A stretch of 64,000 nucleotides of DNA, from positions 22,236,808-22,300,807 of the forward strand of contig CM064417.1 in NCBI GenBank assembly GCA_032690845.1, read 5' to 3'. Shown here in pieces: positions 1 through 11,967 of this stretch (the stretch's first letter is position 1; each line of letters begins with the position of its first letter). Below the pieces are notes generated by a model. That model searched no databases. It was not told the origin of the DNA and worked only from the letters and a program-made list of their open reading frames with translations. Source of the DNA: Eleusine coracana subsp. coracana (lineage: Eukaryota > Streptophyta > Magnoliopsida > Poales > Poaceae). The translations under genes and the position numbers were made by a program.

Positions 1-1139
1 CGGACACCATTGCTGTGTCCTTATCAAGGTCATTATGTTATGCCTGGGATTTTGCTAGTGTTGGGCGACATGGTAATGAGACTAGTAACCTCGGTTTCTT
101 ACTCTGTTCTCTTTAATTGTGAAATTGATAGTTTTGTTCCTTCAAGGTGGATTCGTAGGGCGACCCTGTCTCACCCTGCTTGTTCTTGTTAGCAGCAAAG
201 GGCTTCGTGCCTCCTGAAATCTCGATCTCAGTCATCAATCTTATGCGGTATCAAAATGGAAACATCGGCCCGATGGTTATCCATTTACTCTTTGCAGATG
301 ATAGCCTGTTGTTTTTCAAGGTCAATAGGGAGTGTGCGGATCAACTAAAGGAGGTTCTCAACATTTACCGTAGAGCTTGAGGTCAATGTATTATTGTTGA
401 TAAATCATTTATACACTTTCCTAAAGGTGTTCTAGACGATGACCGATGGGAGATAAAGGATGCACTAGATGTTCAAAATGAAGCTCTAAGTGAGAAATAT
501 CTTGGCATGCCGACGGATGTGGGTTTAGCAGCCAATGGCATGTTCAAGTACCTAAAAGATAGAGTCTAGAATAAGGTACACGGCTGGTTAGAGTAGATGT
601 TTTCCACTGGCAACAAGGAGATTTTGATCAAGTCGGTGGCACAAGCGATTCCAACCTACTCTATGGCGTGCTTCAAGCTCCCTGGTGGCCTTTGCAAACA
701 CATAGAAAAATTGATCCGAGGCTTCTGGTGGGGAAGCAAAGAGGGCAAAAGGAAGACAAGCTGAGTAGCTTGGGATGACATCACAAAAGTGAAAAACTTG
801 GGAGGACTCGGTTTCAAGGACAGGGAGCTCTTTAATCTTGCGCTACTAGCCTGCCAAGTGTGGAGATTGCTGCAAGAACCTAACTCGCTAAGCGCACGAG
901 TACTCAAGGCAGTATACTACTCAAATGGGGAACTATTGGAAGTAGGAATAGGACCTGCACCATCGCGTGTGTGGAGAGCCACTGTTGATGGGATAGATAT
1001 CTTGAAACAGGGCTTGATCTGCAAGATCAACACGGGCTCGATGACCAACATATGGACAATGAATTGGATTCCCAAGGAAGGTATCATGAGGCCAATCATT
1101 GGTGTAAGTGAGAACCAACCAACGATGGTGATGAACTGA
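1..1139 (+). pseudogene. LINE (L1-type) reverse transcriptase, 3' part, decayed
   Basis: This is the downstream part of a plant L1-clade non-LTR retrotransposon ORF2; the 5' end lies outside the window. Frames at 10-192 and 180-380 join across a frameshift and carry the RT region after the PSR-G-RQGDPLSP block. The catalytic FADD box is at about 290-305 (LFADDSLLFF). Downstream come the LGMPTDVG-like and SVAQAIPTYSM-like blocks typical of the C-terminal RT and thumb region of plant LINEs. 789-1139 continues with the GGLGFKD and VWRLLQ blocks. Stops and frame changes near 380, 568, 595, 762 and 1139 show it is dead. Reverse transcription at a nicked target site is the family's known role; here it is a fossil. 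Confidence 0.85.
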
Positions 1140-1419
1140 TTAACAAAACTTCAGCAACATGGAACATGCAAATGCTCCATGAACACTTCCTTCCAATGGC
1201 CCGAGAGTTGATAGCAGGTGTATCTCTGTGCAGTAGATGACAAGATGATTTCTAGGCTGGGAGCTATGAACGAACTGGAGCATTCACAATGAGATCGTCC
1301 TACATGATGTTGATCCAAAATAGGGGAAAGGGGAATGACTGGATTAAGTATATTGCAGGCAGGTATAATATCCAACATGAAAGAATGGTTTGAAATATGG
1401 AGTATTAAAGTACCTTCCA

Positions 1420-2326
1420 AGATTCGGGTCTTCCTTTGGAGACAGGCTCGCCAATCGATTCCAGCTAGTGATGTCCAATTTTAGAGACATATGGCACTAG
1501 CCAACAAATGCTCGATCTGTGGAGAAGACAATTGGAGGCAATTGTTGCTAGAGTGCAATATGGCCAAGTGTGTCTGGGCCTTCGAGGGAGAAGAGTTACT
1601 TGATTTCCTAAGTTATGCCCAGAACCCTGATGCTCGTGGTTGGCTGCATGAGGCGTGTATGGCTCTTCAGCACCCCAACTTCATAAGGGTTGTGGTTAAG
1701 TTGTGGGCGATCTAGTGTGCAAAAAGGCAAGCAATCTATGAACACATATATTAGAGCCCGTTCACTACTCATGGATTTGTTGAGAGATTTATCTCAGACT
1801 TGGAACTCATAATGCCAGGGTAACCGAAGAAGCCCACTACAAGATCAAGAGGACCAAGATGGATTTCACCACCATCTGGACGTGCAAAGATCAATGTTTA
1901 TGCAGCAATGTCGAGAACATTGCAGTGGTGGCGGCTGTTGTGCGCGATGATGCACGGAACTTCCAAGGAGCGTCAGTGGTAGTTCTCCAAGGCATCTTTG
2001 ATCCCGAGATGACGGAGGCATTGGCATGCAGGGAAGGAATGTCTCCTGCAGCTGATCTGATGTTACAACAATTCAGGTTGGCGATGGATTGCTCCAATGT
2101 GGTACAGAGCTTGCCGGGCGGTGGATTAGGCCCCTACGGCCTCGTTAAGGAGACCAGTGCTCGTAAGACGGGCTTCTTGGATGTTGAGTTTGTCCATGAA
2201 TTCCGAGAATCAAATGAAGATGCCTATGGGCTCGCTAAAAGTTCAGTGTATAGATCACTAGGACGCCATGTTTGGCTTATTACTCCACCAGATGGAGTCT
2301 ATACAAATGTAACCTTGCTTTCTTAA
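1420..2326 (+). pseudogene. LINE zf-RVT zinc-binding and RNase H-like tail
   Basis: Continuation of the same LINE. A zf-RVT segment (about 1420-1715) has the block KIRVFLWRQA, then CSICGE and a LLECNMAKCVWAF block, matching the C-x2-C...C zinc-binding linker of plant LINEs. An RNase H-like domain follows at 1859-2326: the acidic E is in EALACREG, one D in MDCSNVV and the last D in NEDAYGLAKSS. The first aspartate of the fold is not evident (the usual NVDGA block is replaced). A TAATAAA string just after the stop may be the old polyadenylation signal; no poly(A) tail is preserved. Stops at 1483 and 1713 separate the parts. Confidence 0.75.
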
Positions 2327-2463
2327 TAAAGGAGGGGTACTTCAGCTAAAACAACCCATAACCTACACCCACATATGCAGCCTAAGAGAAATCCAGCCAA
2401 CCAAACATGCGTGCTCTATAGCCAGGCCCATGTTGAATCGGGCAACCAAACATGCAGACCTGC

Positions 2464-2468
2464 ATTTG
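2464..2468. other. Target site duplication ATTTG, left copy
   Basis: ATTTG immediately precedes the TGAAAGGATC end of the copia LTR. An identical ATTTG follows the other end at 25011-25015. It fixes the outer borders of the copia element despite more than 13 kb of later insertions. Confidence 0.9.
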
Positions 2469-4368
2469 TGAAAGGATCGAGTGAGTGAGAGAGGGGGGGG
2501 GGGAGGTGAATCGGGAATTCAAACTATATACCTAATTTGCCAAATACTAAAACCGACCATTCAAAACAACTCCTACACAATTCTAGTGGTGTTCACACTA
2601 ACAAGATAATCCTATTAAAGGAAAGACAACCTAAGCATACTAGTGGATCACACACGAGGCACACAACTCCTATGCAAGCTAGTAATCAAAGAACACGCGG
2701 AAGCACACAACAAGCTAGCAAAGGAGCCTACTCATGCAAAGCTACTAAATCAACAAGCACATGGAAGTCACACAAGCATGAGTAGCATGATACATACTAG
2801 GGTGATCAAACAAGCCAAAGCAACTCCTATGCATGCTAGTGATCAAGTATAAAAGCTAAGCACTACTAGCAAGTGAAGAAGCCTATTCATGCAAGTCTAC
2901 TAGGTAAGCACACACGCATGAATAGCAGGGTATGTAAATGCGGAAAGTAAAGCATCATAGTAAGGACTAGAGTAAGAGATCGCTCATGATTTTTTCCCGA
3001 GGTCTCCAAAGGATGGCGCCTTCCCCTACTCCTCGTTGGACCACTCCCGTCGGAGTCCCAGTCCCTCCCACCACCAATGTGGACTTCTCACCCACGAGCC
3101 CGCAATCACTCCAGGAGTGAAGACACGGTGCGCGTCACCGCTTCCACCAAGGCACAAGCTTGCCTCCCTCAAGAACTTGCCGGACTCCCCGAGTTGACAC
3201 GGGCACTCACTAGCGATGCCCCTTTCACCAGCGGGCTCAAACCGTATACAAACGTGTGACGGCCTTCACAACCAATCACGACAGGCTCGATCACCGACAC
3301 CTAACCGGTCTAGGTCTCACCATAGACCAAGTATAACAACCTAGATTACACCCTCAAGGACACCCTAGCCTTAGATGTGCAAGATCGCTCCTTGTTACTC
3401 TCACTAGCACTCTCAAGATATGCAATATCTCCTCCTAGTGATCTCCTCTTTTCCTCTTGGCTCTCACCAAATGCTCCAAGCAATTCCACTAGCCAAGAGT
3501 GGTCTCCAAGACCCCAACAATGAAGTTATATAGGCTTCCATCCTCAAACTAGCCGTTGCTCCATGAAATCAACTTCCTGGGCATACTGACATGACAGTCC
3601 GGTCACTGCCTGACCGGATAGTCCGGTCACTGTAGTCTTCAGCTCCAACGGCTATGCCCCTCTATTGACTCCTACTGACCGGACCATATGGTCAGCTGAC
3701 CAAACCGTCCGGTCAGAATTTCTCTCTCTACTCCAAAGACCTCCCAATTTATGTCCTCTCTATCTCGGTGCATCTTCATATAGACCAGACCGTCCGGTCA
3801 CTATTGATCCTTGCACAGACAAATTCCTTGCAAACTACACTCTGTCCACTTAGTCGTCGTACAGTCCGGTCTCCACTGACCTCTCTTTCTGGTCACTTCG
3901 TCCAGAAGCTGAAACTCCTCATCCTCACTTGACTTCATTTTCCGGCTTCTCCGAACAGCTCCTTGGCTTCTCCACTCTATCACCTAGTGCCAGTGACTTC
4001 ACCGAGCAACCTTGCACATCACCGACTAGACATGATCTAAGAAAAATGACCTAGACCCCCTTGATAGTCCGGTTTTTCCTATGGACTCAAAGCCCTAACA
4101 ACTAGACAAGTGTTCCCAACACTTGCTTCATAGCTTGTCCTTATCTTTGATCCATTCCAGCAACCCTTGGACTCCATCAAGCTCACAAGCCTCCATGCTT
4201 GCGGTCATTGTCATCCATCGCCAAGGCCGCCGCCAACAATCATCATAGAGTAGAAAAGGTTTCCTACACGAATAACACTTGTGTAGATATTAGTCATATT
4301 TCATGTTTGTCATTCATCACCAAAACATTCATACCTTGGGGTGACCTCTATGGTCATGATCCTTACAA
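2469..4368 (-). repeat. Copia 3' LTR (1.9 kb)
   Basis: It begins with TGAAAGGATC and ends with GATCCTTACA on the plus strand, so the ends form a near-perfect short inverted repeat. 2469-2631 matches 13457-13615, and about 3587-4368 matches 24226-25010, the two parts of the 5' LTR. A TATATAA box on the minus strand lies near 3528-3534. The stretch 3590-3900 holds several copies of a GTCCGGTC/GACCGGAC motif. ORFs predicted inside are chance. Confidence 0.9.
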
Positions 4369-4384
4369 TCTCCCCCTTTTTGGT
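4369..4384 (-). other. Copia polypurine tract
   Basis: On the minus strand this reads CCAAAAAGGGGGAGAT and abuts the LTR start TGTAAGG, the expected position of the plus-strand primer. It fixes the 3' LTR border. Confidence 0.85.
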
Positions 4385-5585
4385 GATGGATGATAACCAC
4401 TACTTATGATGATCCAAAACGGACGAGCAACAAAGAACCAAAGGAAAAGAAAGGAATGAAAGGATTACCTTAGTCCTTACCTTCAAAGTAGTCTCCCCCT
4501 TGGAATGTGCTAGGTGTTGAGGGAGAGCTACCCAATCACGTGGCTCACTTGATATCTATCTTGAGTTGAATTTTGCAACCATCTTGGTGTCGTGGTTGAT
4601 GATCTTGTCGAAGTAGACACGCACCAAGGACGTAGATGTTCATGTCGGTGTAGATGTTCATTGTTTTTGTAGACATGCACCATTGTCTTGATCATCTTTA
4701 TTTGATCTTCATGTTCTCCTCTTTGTCACTTTGTAGCTTCCTTGTATCTTCTTGTTCTTCTCCATCTTTCCTTCTCCTCTCGACTTGGCTTTTGGATCTT
4801 CTCTTCATGTTCCTCTCCCCCTTTGTGTTATCGATATAGACTTGGATTTTGGATCTTCATGTTCCTTCTCCCCCTTTGTCACCTATCACCAAAAACCAAA
4901 AACAAAAACACAAGAGAACCAAGGAGCAAATAATAAATGGCAAGAGTTAGGAAACTCCCCTTTCATGATGCTCCTCCTTGATCGCGATTGTGTTCCACCA
5001 TAGCTCCCCCTACACACATGACTCAACAAAATATTTCCTCAAGAATGCAATGGTAGTCATTAGTGTGTTGGGAATGTATGAGTCATTTGTCTTTGAGCCG
5101 CGCGAGTAGATTTAACCTCGGAGCTCATTTGAACATGACTCAATGGGCATGAAGCACAAAGATCACTATGTGATCATCTAGAGGGTCATATACTTACAAT
5201 GTAAATAAGCAACTCCCCCTAGAAACATGTTTGGAAGCATGTTAGGTATCACGATGCAAGAATGCATGAATGCAAAGAATGCAAATACAAATTCAACAAG
5301 TATACAAATGCATGATGCGATGCTAAAGGAAAGAGAGAGAACAACTACAAACCAAAGTGCCAACAATGAGTTGTTCCCTTCTCGAGCTTAGTCACAATAG
5401 ACCATTCTTCAATGCCTTGGGTACACCATGAACCACCATCCCAAGCTTAACACATGTCCAGCGCTATCTCAAGGAGGTCCGAAGTTGACCTACAAACAAA
5501 GAGAAACAAGCACAAAACAAAGACACAAACAAGAAACAAAACAAGAAAGGCCACACATATTTACAAGAGACAACTTTAGGGTTAC
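4385..5585 (-). other. Copia 3' untranslated region
   Basis: About 1.2 kb between the RNase H stop and the PPT with no credible reading frame. Several further AAAGGGGGAG-like purine blocks occur on the minus strand (around 4490, 4820, 4870, 5005 and 5215), resembling duplicated or decayed PPTs. The small ORFs here are pyrimidine-rich artefacts. Confidence 0.65.
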
Positions 5586-6344
5586 TCATGTGAAGTTTGA
5601 AAGGTCGGGAACATTGAGTTCTCCCCTTAGCTTGTTGAAGGTCTTCTCATCGAGTGGCTTGGTGAAGATATCTGCCAATTGTTCATGAGTCCACACACTC
5701 ACCAACTCAATATCCTTCTTCTCAACATGGTCTCTTATGAAGTGATGTTTGACTTGAATATGCTTTGCATGACCATGATCTCTAGTTTTGAGAGCCATTT
5801 TGATTGCCACTTCACTATCACAATATAATGGCATTTGAGTGAAGTTGAGGCCATAATTTGAGAGAGTTTGCCTCATGTAGAGAAGTTGTGCACAACAAGC
5901 TCCCCCCGTCATATACTCTGCTTTGGCTGTAGATAGAGAAATCGAGTTTTGCTTCTTTGAGCTCCAAGATACTAGAGATCTTCCAAGAAATTGACAACCT
6001 CCCGATGTACTCTTCCTATTCACTTTGCATCCCGCGAAGTCCGAGTCCAAATACCGAAGTAACTCAAAGCTTGTTCCTCTAGGGTACCATAGTCCCATGG
6101 TAGGTGTGTACTTGAGGTATCTAAGAATCCTCTTGATGGTCTTCAAGTGAGACTCCTTTGGATTTGCTTGATAGCGTGCACACAAGCACACACTAAACAT
6201 GATGTCCGCTCTTGAGACGGTGAGATAGAGCAAGGACCCAATAATTGATCTATGGAGCTTGGGGTTCACCGGTATACCCTTTGCATCATAATCCAAGGAT
6301 TTGCTTGTCACCATAGGTGTGTGCAAAGGCTTGCAATTTTCCAT
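5586..6344 (-). pseudogene. Copia RNase H domain and end of pol
   Basis: A 252-codon open frame with the copia RT/RNase H C-terminus: HRSIIGSLLYLTVSRADIMF, then the RNase H blocks YLDSDFAGCKVNRKSTSG (first D), SLSTAKAEY (E), LYCDSEVAIKMA (D) and HIQVKHHFIRDHV. It ends with a TKPLDEKTFNKLRGEL block typical of the copia polyprotein end. The domain itself is uninterrupted. Upstream the RT frame is broken, so no full polyprotein could be made from this copy. Confidence 0.9.
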
Positions 6345-7237
6345 GTTGAATCTCTTGAGAAGATCCTTGGTATACTTCTCTTGATAGATGAAGTTCCCTT
6401 ATCTCAATTGTTTGACTTGAAAACCAAGGAACACATGCAACTCTCAATTATTGACATTTGAAATTCCCTAGCCATCATCTCCCGGAATTATTCATTGAAC
6501 TTCTCATTGGTTGACCCACAGATGATATCATCCACATAGATTTGGCACACAGAGAGGTCCTTCCCAACATGCCTTGTGAACAAGGTGCTATCAATGCTTC
6601 CAATGGTGAATCCATTCTTGAGCAGGAAGTTCCTCAGATGTTCATACCATACCCTTGAGTCCATAGAGAGCTTTCTTCAATTTGTACACATGTCTTGGAT
6701 GTTTAGGGTCCTCAAACCCCAGAGGTTGTTCCATATAGACCTTCTCATTGATTTCTCCATTCAAGAAGGCACTTTTGAGATCCATTTGATAGAGCTTGAG
6801 GCCATTGTGTGATGCATATGCAAGTAAGATCCGAATAGCTTCAAGATGGGCCACAAGAGAAAAGGTTTCTTCAAAGTCAATGCCCGCCACTTGAGAATAT
6901 CCCTTAGCCACTAGACGAGCCTTGTTCTTGACAATTGCCCTTTTCTCATCTTGCTTGTTCTTGAAGACCCATTTGGTGCCAATCATATTATGATTCTTGG
7001 TCTCTCAACCAATTTACAAACTTTGTATCTCTTGAAGTTGCTCAATTCCTCTTGCATAGCCATCACCCACTTGTGATCATCCATAGCTTCATCAATGGTA
7101 GTGGGCTCAATCACAGAGATGAAGAAGAAGTTTTCAATTGCAACATTTGCTTCATCATCATTTTCTTCACTCACATAGTTGGGCTTGTATTGATTCCTCC
7201 TTGTTCTAATTCCTTGAGATGGACTCTTAATGATCAA
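6345..7237 (-). pseudogene. Copia reverse transcriptase, frameshifted
   Basis: Minus-strand RT. It starts with the TTIDEAMDDHKWVMAMQEEL block (about 7110), then TKWVFKNK and ARLVAKGYSQVAGIDFEETF (6642-6986). The catalytic box IYVDDIICGSTN is encoded near 6510-6535. Frames change near 6985 and 6645, and at least two in-frame stops occur before the RNase H frame. The catalytic YVDD is retained, so loss of function comes from breaks rather than active-site change. Confidence 0.88.
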
Positions 7238-7242
7238 GTCAT

Positions 7243-8040
7243 GTCAATGACCTTATTGATAGCTTTGGGTCTAGGAAGAGGTTTTTCTTGAGTGGGAGGA
7301 TGTCTAGGTGAAATATATTGTGCATCATGGATTGCTTGCTCTCTAGAGATGAGTGTCTTGGATTCTTAGTGAGGTGGGGGAATCACTCATATGCTTTCGC
7401 CTTTCAGACTAGAGCTTGGAGTGGATGAGGAGATGTCATGTGAAGAGCTTAGAGAAGTGGCTTGAGGGGAAGTATGTGAGGAGTCTTACGACTTACTTCT
7501 CACTTGTGTTTCCTCTTGGATAGCTGGATGCACTCTCAATGATTCTTGGGAGGATCTAGTGGGTGTGTCAATGGCATTTTGAGTTGGTTCTTGTACCTCA
7601 GAGGAGGAGGTTGGTTGAGGTGGTGGAGTAGAGGGTTCACCAATATCATCATCATTGGCCTCATGGGGTAAAACCTCGCCCACGGGCATGTTCCTCAAGG
7701 CTTCCCTCATAGGCTCATCTCTAATGTTCATTTCATGAAATTCATCTCCCTTCTGAGAACCATTTGACTCATCAAATTGCACATCATAGGATTCTTCCAC
7801 ACAACTTGTGGCTGAGTTGCAAATCCTATATGCCTTAGAAGTCCCTGAGCACCCAACAAGAATGCCTTCATCAGTTCTGCTCTCAAACTTCCCAGGCTTG
7901 CTCCTCTTCTTGAGAATGTAGCAAGTGCAGCCAAAGACCCAAAAATAGAAAACATTTGGATTCTGTCCAACCAATAGCTCATAGGGTGTCTTCTTCAATA
8001 GCAGGTGGAGATAGACATGATTTGAGGTGTAGCAAGCCAT
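7243..8040 (-). pseudogene. Copia integrase C-terminal part and INT-RT linker
   Basis: It begins right at the solo-LTR junction with ACYTSNHVYLH, then LLKKTPYELLVGQNPN and VFGCTCYILKKR, the conserved region after the copia integrase core. A GILVGCSGTSKAYRI block and an acidic, proline/serine-rich linker follow (to about 7486), as usual between INT and RT. The preceding codons of the same domain lie at 11245 on the far side of the solo LTR, so this is one gene cut in two. Confidence 0.88.
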
Positions 8041-8041
8041 G

Positions 8042-11000
8042 TGTCACACCCGGTTTTAAGGACAAAACCAAGTGCTATTCATATGTGTGCCCAGGAACAA
8101 GTTTCACACATATCGATAGTAAGTGCATAACAGTATAACCAATGTCTTTATTACAATGTACGATTATTACATAAAAGATTGTCTCTAAAGATTGAAATGA
8201 CTCTCAAACTAAATAGCAGCGGAAAACACCATAACACCACAGGCAATCGACCCGGGGCACGCTCACCTAGTAGTAGTCTTCATCGATGTAGTCCATCTCT
8301 CCATCTTCTGAGCAGCATTTTATAGTATATAGCAACAAAGGAAAATAGCAAGGGTAAGCACATGCCGTACTCAGCAAGTGGGGGAAAATATGACATGCAA
8401 GCTTAATAGAAGACAGGCTAACATAATGGTTCATTTGCATAAATGAGCACTATACCTAAGACCATTTGAATAGCACTCCTATTTACTAGGTGAAAAGTTG
8501 TCCCAAGTTATCTCATCAAACCAACACTACAGGTTACACCGCCTGTAGCAAACCATGGGTTAAACCTCCCACAAGAAACCACACTACAGGTTACACCGCC
8601 TGTAGCGAACCAAGGGTTACACCACCCAAACCAAACTTGGCTACCCACCAAGTTCACCCATAAACAACCATCCTAAATGTGTGAGGATCTAGGCCGCTCA
8701 TGACCATGAGCATGGCTGTTATAACAGTTTGACACTCTGCAGAGGTTGCACAACTTTACCCACAGGTTGGTAATTTCATAACTATGTAGTGACTAGAGAG
8801 TCTCCATGTTGCCCAAATCACACTACCGTAGGTGTGAGGCCAAGAGATCACCACAAGGTCTTTCAAAGAGCTTTAACAATCCACGCTAAGGTTTCACCGC
8901 TGTAGAATTAAATCGTTCCTACAAAAGCCCCCTCTGGCGCCGTGGCTAGGAGTGAACCGTCCATTGCCTGAGTCCGAGAGTAGACCGTCCCGTCCTCATC
9001 CCTCGACTGCCCACAAAACTGGGAAGACATCTTGATACTCAACGAAGCTTACCCATATCAGACCTGTGCTTTGCGCTGTTTTCCTAGGTGGCCACTCCAC
9101 AAACTACTCTTGTGATCCCAAGCAGGTACCACCACAATCCCATAGTACTGTACCGAGTACACGTGCATACCCGCACCATCATCATCATTCTCCTGCTTGG
9201 ATCACCTAGGTTCCATGTTGCTAAAAAGGATTACCCATCCCTCATGATCATTATGTTCAAGTGAGCCATTAGTCAAGATTAACGTAGACACTTCCAAACC
9301 CGACATGGAAAACTAAGCATGACGTACCCATTCCAACATACTACACCAGAACCCAGGCGACAAGGAAATAATATGGAACATGATGATGACACATAGGATT
9401 CAATATTAACAAGCATGCATAGAGAATAGAGAGAAATGTAAAACATAGGTTCAATATGCATCAAGGACACTTGCCTGGTTCCCCTTGCTGCTGCTCAAAG
9501 CCTTCTGGCTGGAGGTCCTGAAAGTTCTCCAACTGCTGGTCATCTACTAACATCACACCGGAAAGACAAGCATACAACCAAACTAACAAACAACATTACC
9601 ACATAGTAACAAGCTACAATAAAAACAAAACTACGAGAAAGTATGCGTTGCTACGATCGCGTGAGCGCAAGAATCGTCTCAATCCGAGGTACGAGTAAAA
9701 AGTTACGAAGGTTTAAAGTTCTAGGGTTAAAAATAGTAAATTAGAAAAATATTGAGAAACAGTAATAAATAATATTAACACTATGATCGATATGGTGCAA
9801 GAATTTCTCAGTTCTGAGCTACGGTTGAAAAGTTATGACGATTTGAAGTTTCAGGGGCTAAAATAGTAAAAACAAACAAGTTTAGGGGTCTAAAAGTAAT
9901 TTCAGAAAAGTATAAGGGCTAAATTATAAAATGTAAGTATAAAATATAATTTTATAAAATAGTAGGGACTAAAATGTAATTTATTAAAAGTACAGGGGCC
10001 TAAGTGTAATAGGACAATAATAAAACATAACTAATAATAAGTCGAGTGGTGTTTTTATAAAATTATAGGACTAAAAATAATTACATATAAACTTAGGGTT
10101 CTAAATATAATTTTGTAAAGGTTCTACAAAATTTTTAGGATTAAAATGTAATTATAGTAAAATACAGGGGCCTAAAGAAAAATCTGGCAATTATGGGAAT
10201 TTAAGGAATTAATTAAATCCTAGAATCCCATAGACCAGATCCGTGCGTCTGTGGACCGGGTGTTGACCCAGGGTCTACGCGATCCGTAGACCTGGTTCAT
10301 ACCCCTTTAGGGTGGATCTAATCTAGACCATCCAGATTAGATCCAAGGGCCACGGGGATTGCCGGCGGGGAAGGCGGTGGCCGGCGATAGGGGAGGTGCG
10401 GCGCCATGCGCAACTCGCCGGAGCTTGCGGGGAGGGAGTTCCGATGCATGGGAACCAACGAGGAGGGGGTCAGGAGAGGCGGCGGCGGAAGGAGAACTCA
10501 CGAGGGTGGTTGCGCGGGCACGGGAAGTGCGGAGGAGGCCGGTCGACGATGGCGAAAGGCGGTGGCGGTGGCTCCGATCGACGGTGATGTCCGAGTCTCG
10601 GAGCAAGGCGGCGGATGGGGAAAGCGGCGCGAGGGGGGGGGGGGAGGGGGGGGGGGGTGCGGGCTCGCTATTTATGGGGGCGCGACCCCTGGGGTGGCCG
10701 TGGCGCGCACACGAAGGCGGGCGGCTGGGCCCAGCTAGGTTTGCGAGTGCGCGGGTAGGCTGAGCGGGCTGGCGCTGGGTCTGGGGCTGCGCACGCGCCG
10801 GTGGGCCGAGTGGGGCTGGCACACCGGGGGGGCCGCGGGGAGAGAGAGACGCAGGTCGGGGCAGAGGGAAGAGGGGGAGCTGGGCCGCGAGACTGGCCCA
10901 AGCCAGAGGAGAAGAGGGAATGGGAGAAAAGGAAATGGGCCAAGGGGGGGGGGGGGGGGGAGGGGAATTGGCCCAAGGCCAGGGGAGGGTTTTTATTTCC

Positions 11001-11244
11001 CTTTTTTTCCTAAACTCTATACTAACCGAAAACGATTCCTAATTGCACTTTGAAAAACATTTTCCAAACAACAAAACCCCAATTCAACTAACCAGCATGA
11101 ATGCAACATTTCAAATTTTAAAATAACATAAATTTGATTATTTTCTTTAGAAAATAATTCTTTTTTTTGTAATAATACTACAACTTAATTTAATTCAAGG
11201 AAAATTTTAAAATACTCTAAAAATTAAAAAATCAGGGTGTTACA
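8042..11244 (-). mobile_element. Solo LTR (Ty3/gypsy-like, 3.2 kb) inserted in copia integrase
   Basis: The segment begins TGTCACACCC and ends GGGTGTTACA. Its flanks are CCATG (8037-8041) and CTGTG (11245-11249), a 5-bp duplication with two transitions. The undisturbed copia codons predict CTGTG. No PBS, PPT or protein domain is seen, so it looks like a solo LTR. Minus orientation is suggested by a CATAAATAG box in the GC-rich part (about 10667-10676 on the minus strand). 9720-10180 is AT-rich with degenerate repeats of an AGGGACTAAAATGTAAT-like unit; 10340-10980 is GC-rich with G homopolymers. The LTR style (TGTAACACCC start) recalls Tekay/Del chromoviruses, by memory only. Confidence 0.75.
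8522..8610. repeat. Two-copy direct repeat inside the solo LTR
   Basis: The string CACTACAGGTTACACCGCC followed by TGTAGC occurs twice, about 57 bp apart, each time followed by a decayed AACC(A)TGGGTTA-like tail. It is a short local duplication within the LTR. Confidence 0.7.
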
Positions 11245-11249
11245 CTGTG

Positions 11250-11941
11250 TTGATTGCTTCAGCCTAAAACCTCTCATGAGTTCCATACTCATCCAACATG
11301 GCACGAGCAAGAGTGATGAGTGTCTTGTTCTTCCTCTCCACTACTCCATTCTGCTCGGGAGTATATGTAGCGGAGAATTCATGCTTGATCCCCTTCTTGT
11401 CACAATATTCCTTCACTGTTGTGATCTTGAACTCCGTCCCATTGTCACTCCTTATCTTCACAATATTGGCCTTAATTCATTCTTTGCTCTCCTTGCAAAC
11501 TTTCTGAAGATATCACTTGCTTGAGACTTGTCCACAAGAAAGAAGGTCCAAGTGTATTTCGTGAAGTCATTCACAATCACCAAGCAATATAGGTTCCCTC
11601 CCAGACTCTTGTAATGCATTGGCCTAAACAAGTCCATGTGCAAGAGCTCTAGAGGACAAGATGTATACATGGGTGGGATGTGAGGATGCAACTTACTTCC
11701 TAGCCTGACAAGCACTGCACAGTTTGTCCTTCTCAAAGGTCACATCCTTGATTCCTTCAACTAGGTTCCTCTTGACCACTTTTCTAAGCTGATTCATTCC
11801 AACATGTGTTAGTCTTCTATGCCACAACCATCCCTTAGTTTCCTTAGTGAAGAGGCAAGTACTTGGTGACTTGTTAGTTGATTTGAAGTCTGTGACATAC
11901 AAGTTCCTATGCCTCACTCCATGAATACAAGTCCGTGACAT
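11250..11941 (-). pseudogene. Copia GAG-pre-integrase and integrase core
   Basis: The pre-integrase zinc domain is at 11693-11941: WLWHRRLTHVGMNQL gives the H...H pair and KLCSACQARK the C-x2-C pair. The catalytic core follows in two frames. LLHMDLFRPMHYKSLGG (first D) and CLVIVNDFTKYTWTFF (second block) lie at 11458-11736; IRSDNGTEF (second D) and EQNGVVERKNKTL (E) at 11264-11461. The usual GP after DLF is RP here. A frameshift near 11460 and a stop just before the AEAINT block break it. The frame continues at 8040 beyond the solo LTR. Confidence 0.88.
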
Positions 11942-11967
11942 ACAAGTTCCTATGCCTCACTCCATGC
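11891..11967. repeat. 43-bp-period tandem duplication
   Basis: GTGACATACAAGTTCCTATG and the following CCTCACTCCATG occur twice in direct orientation (starting at 11892 and 11935). The copies lie at the edge of the unexplained reading frame next door, so they may mark a junction. Confidence 0.8.

Noticed and set aside
2537..3259. Small ORFs rich in Thr/His/Lys within the copia 3' LTR.
   Set aside because: LTR sequence; the frames are not kept in the partner LTR.
10337..11013. Several overlapping ORFs on both strands in a GC-rich stretch (Pro/Arg/Gly-rich products).
   Set aside because: They lie inside the solo LTR, overlap in up to five frames and are low-complexity. GC bias explains the lack of stops; no domain is visible.
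8042..11244. A DNA transposon with TGTCACACCC/TGTAACACCC inverted ends.
   Set aside because: The inverted match is short, the flanking duplication is 5 bp with TG...CA ends, and there is no transposase; a solo LTR fits better, though not proven.
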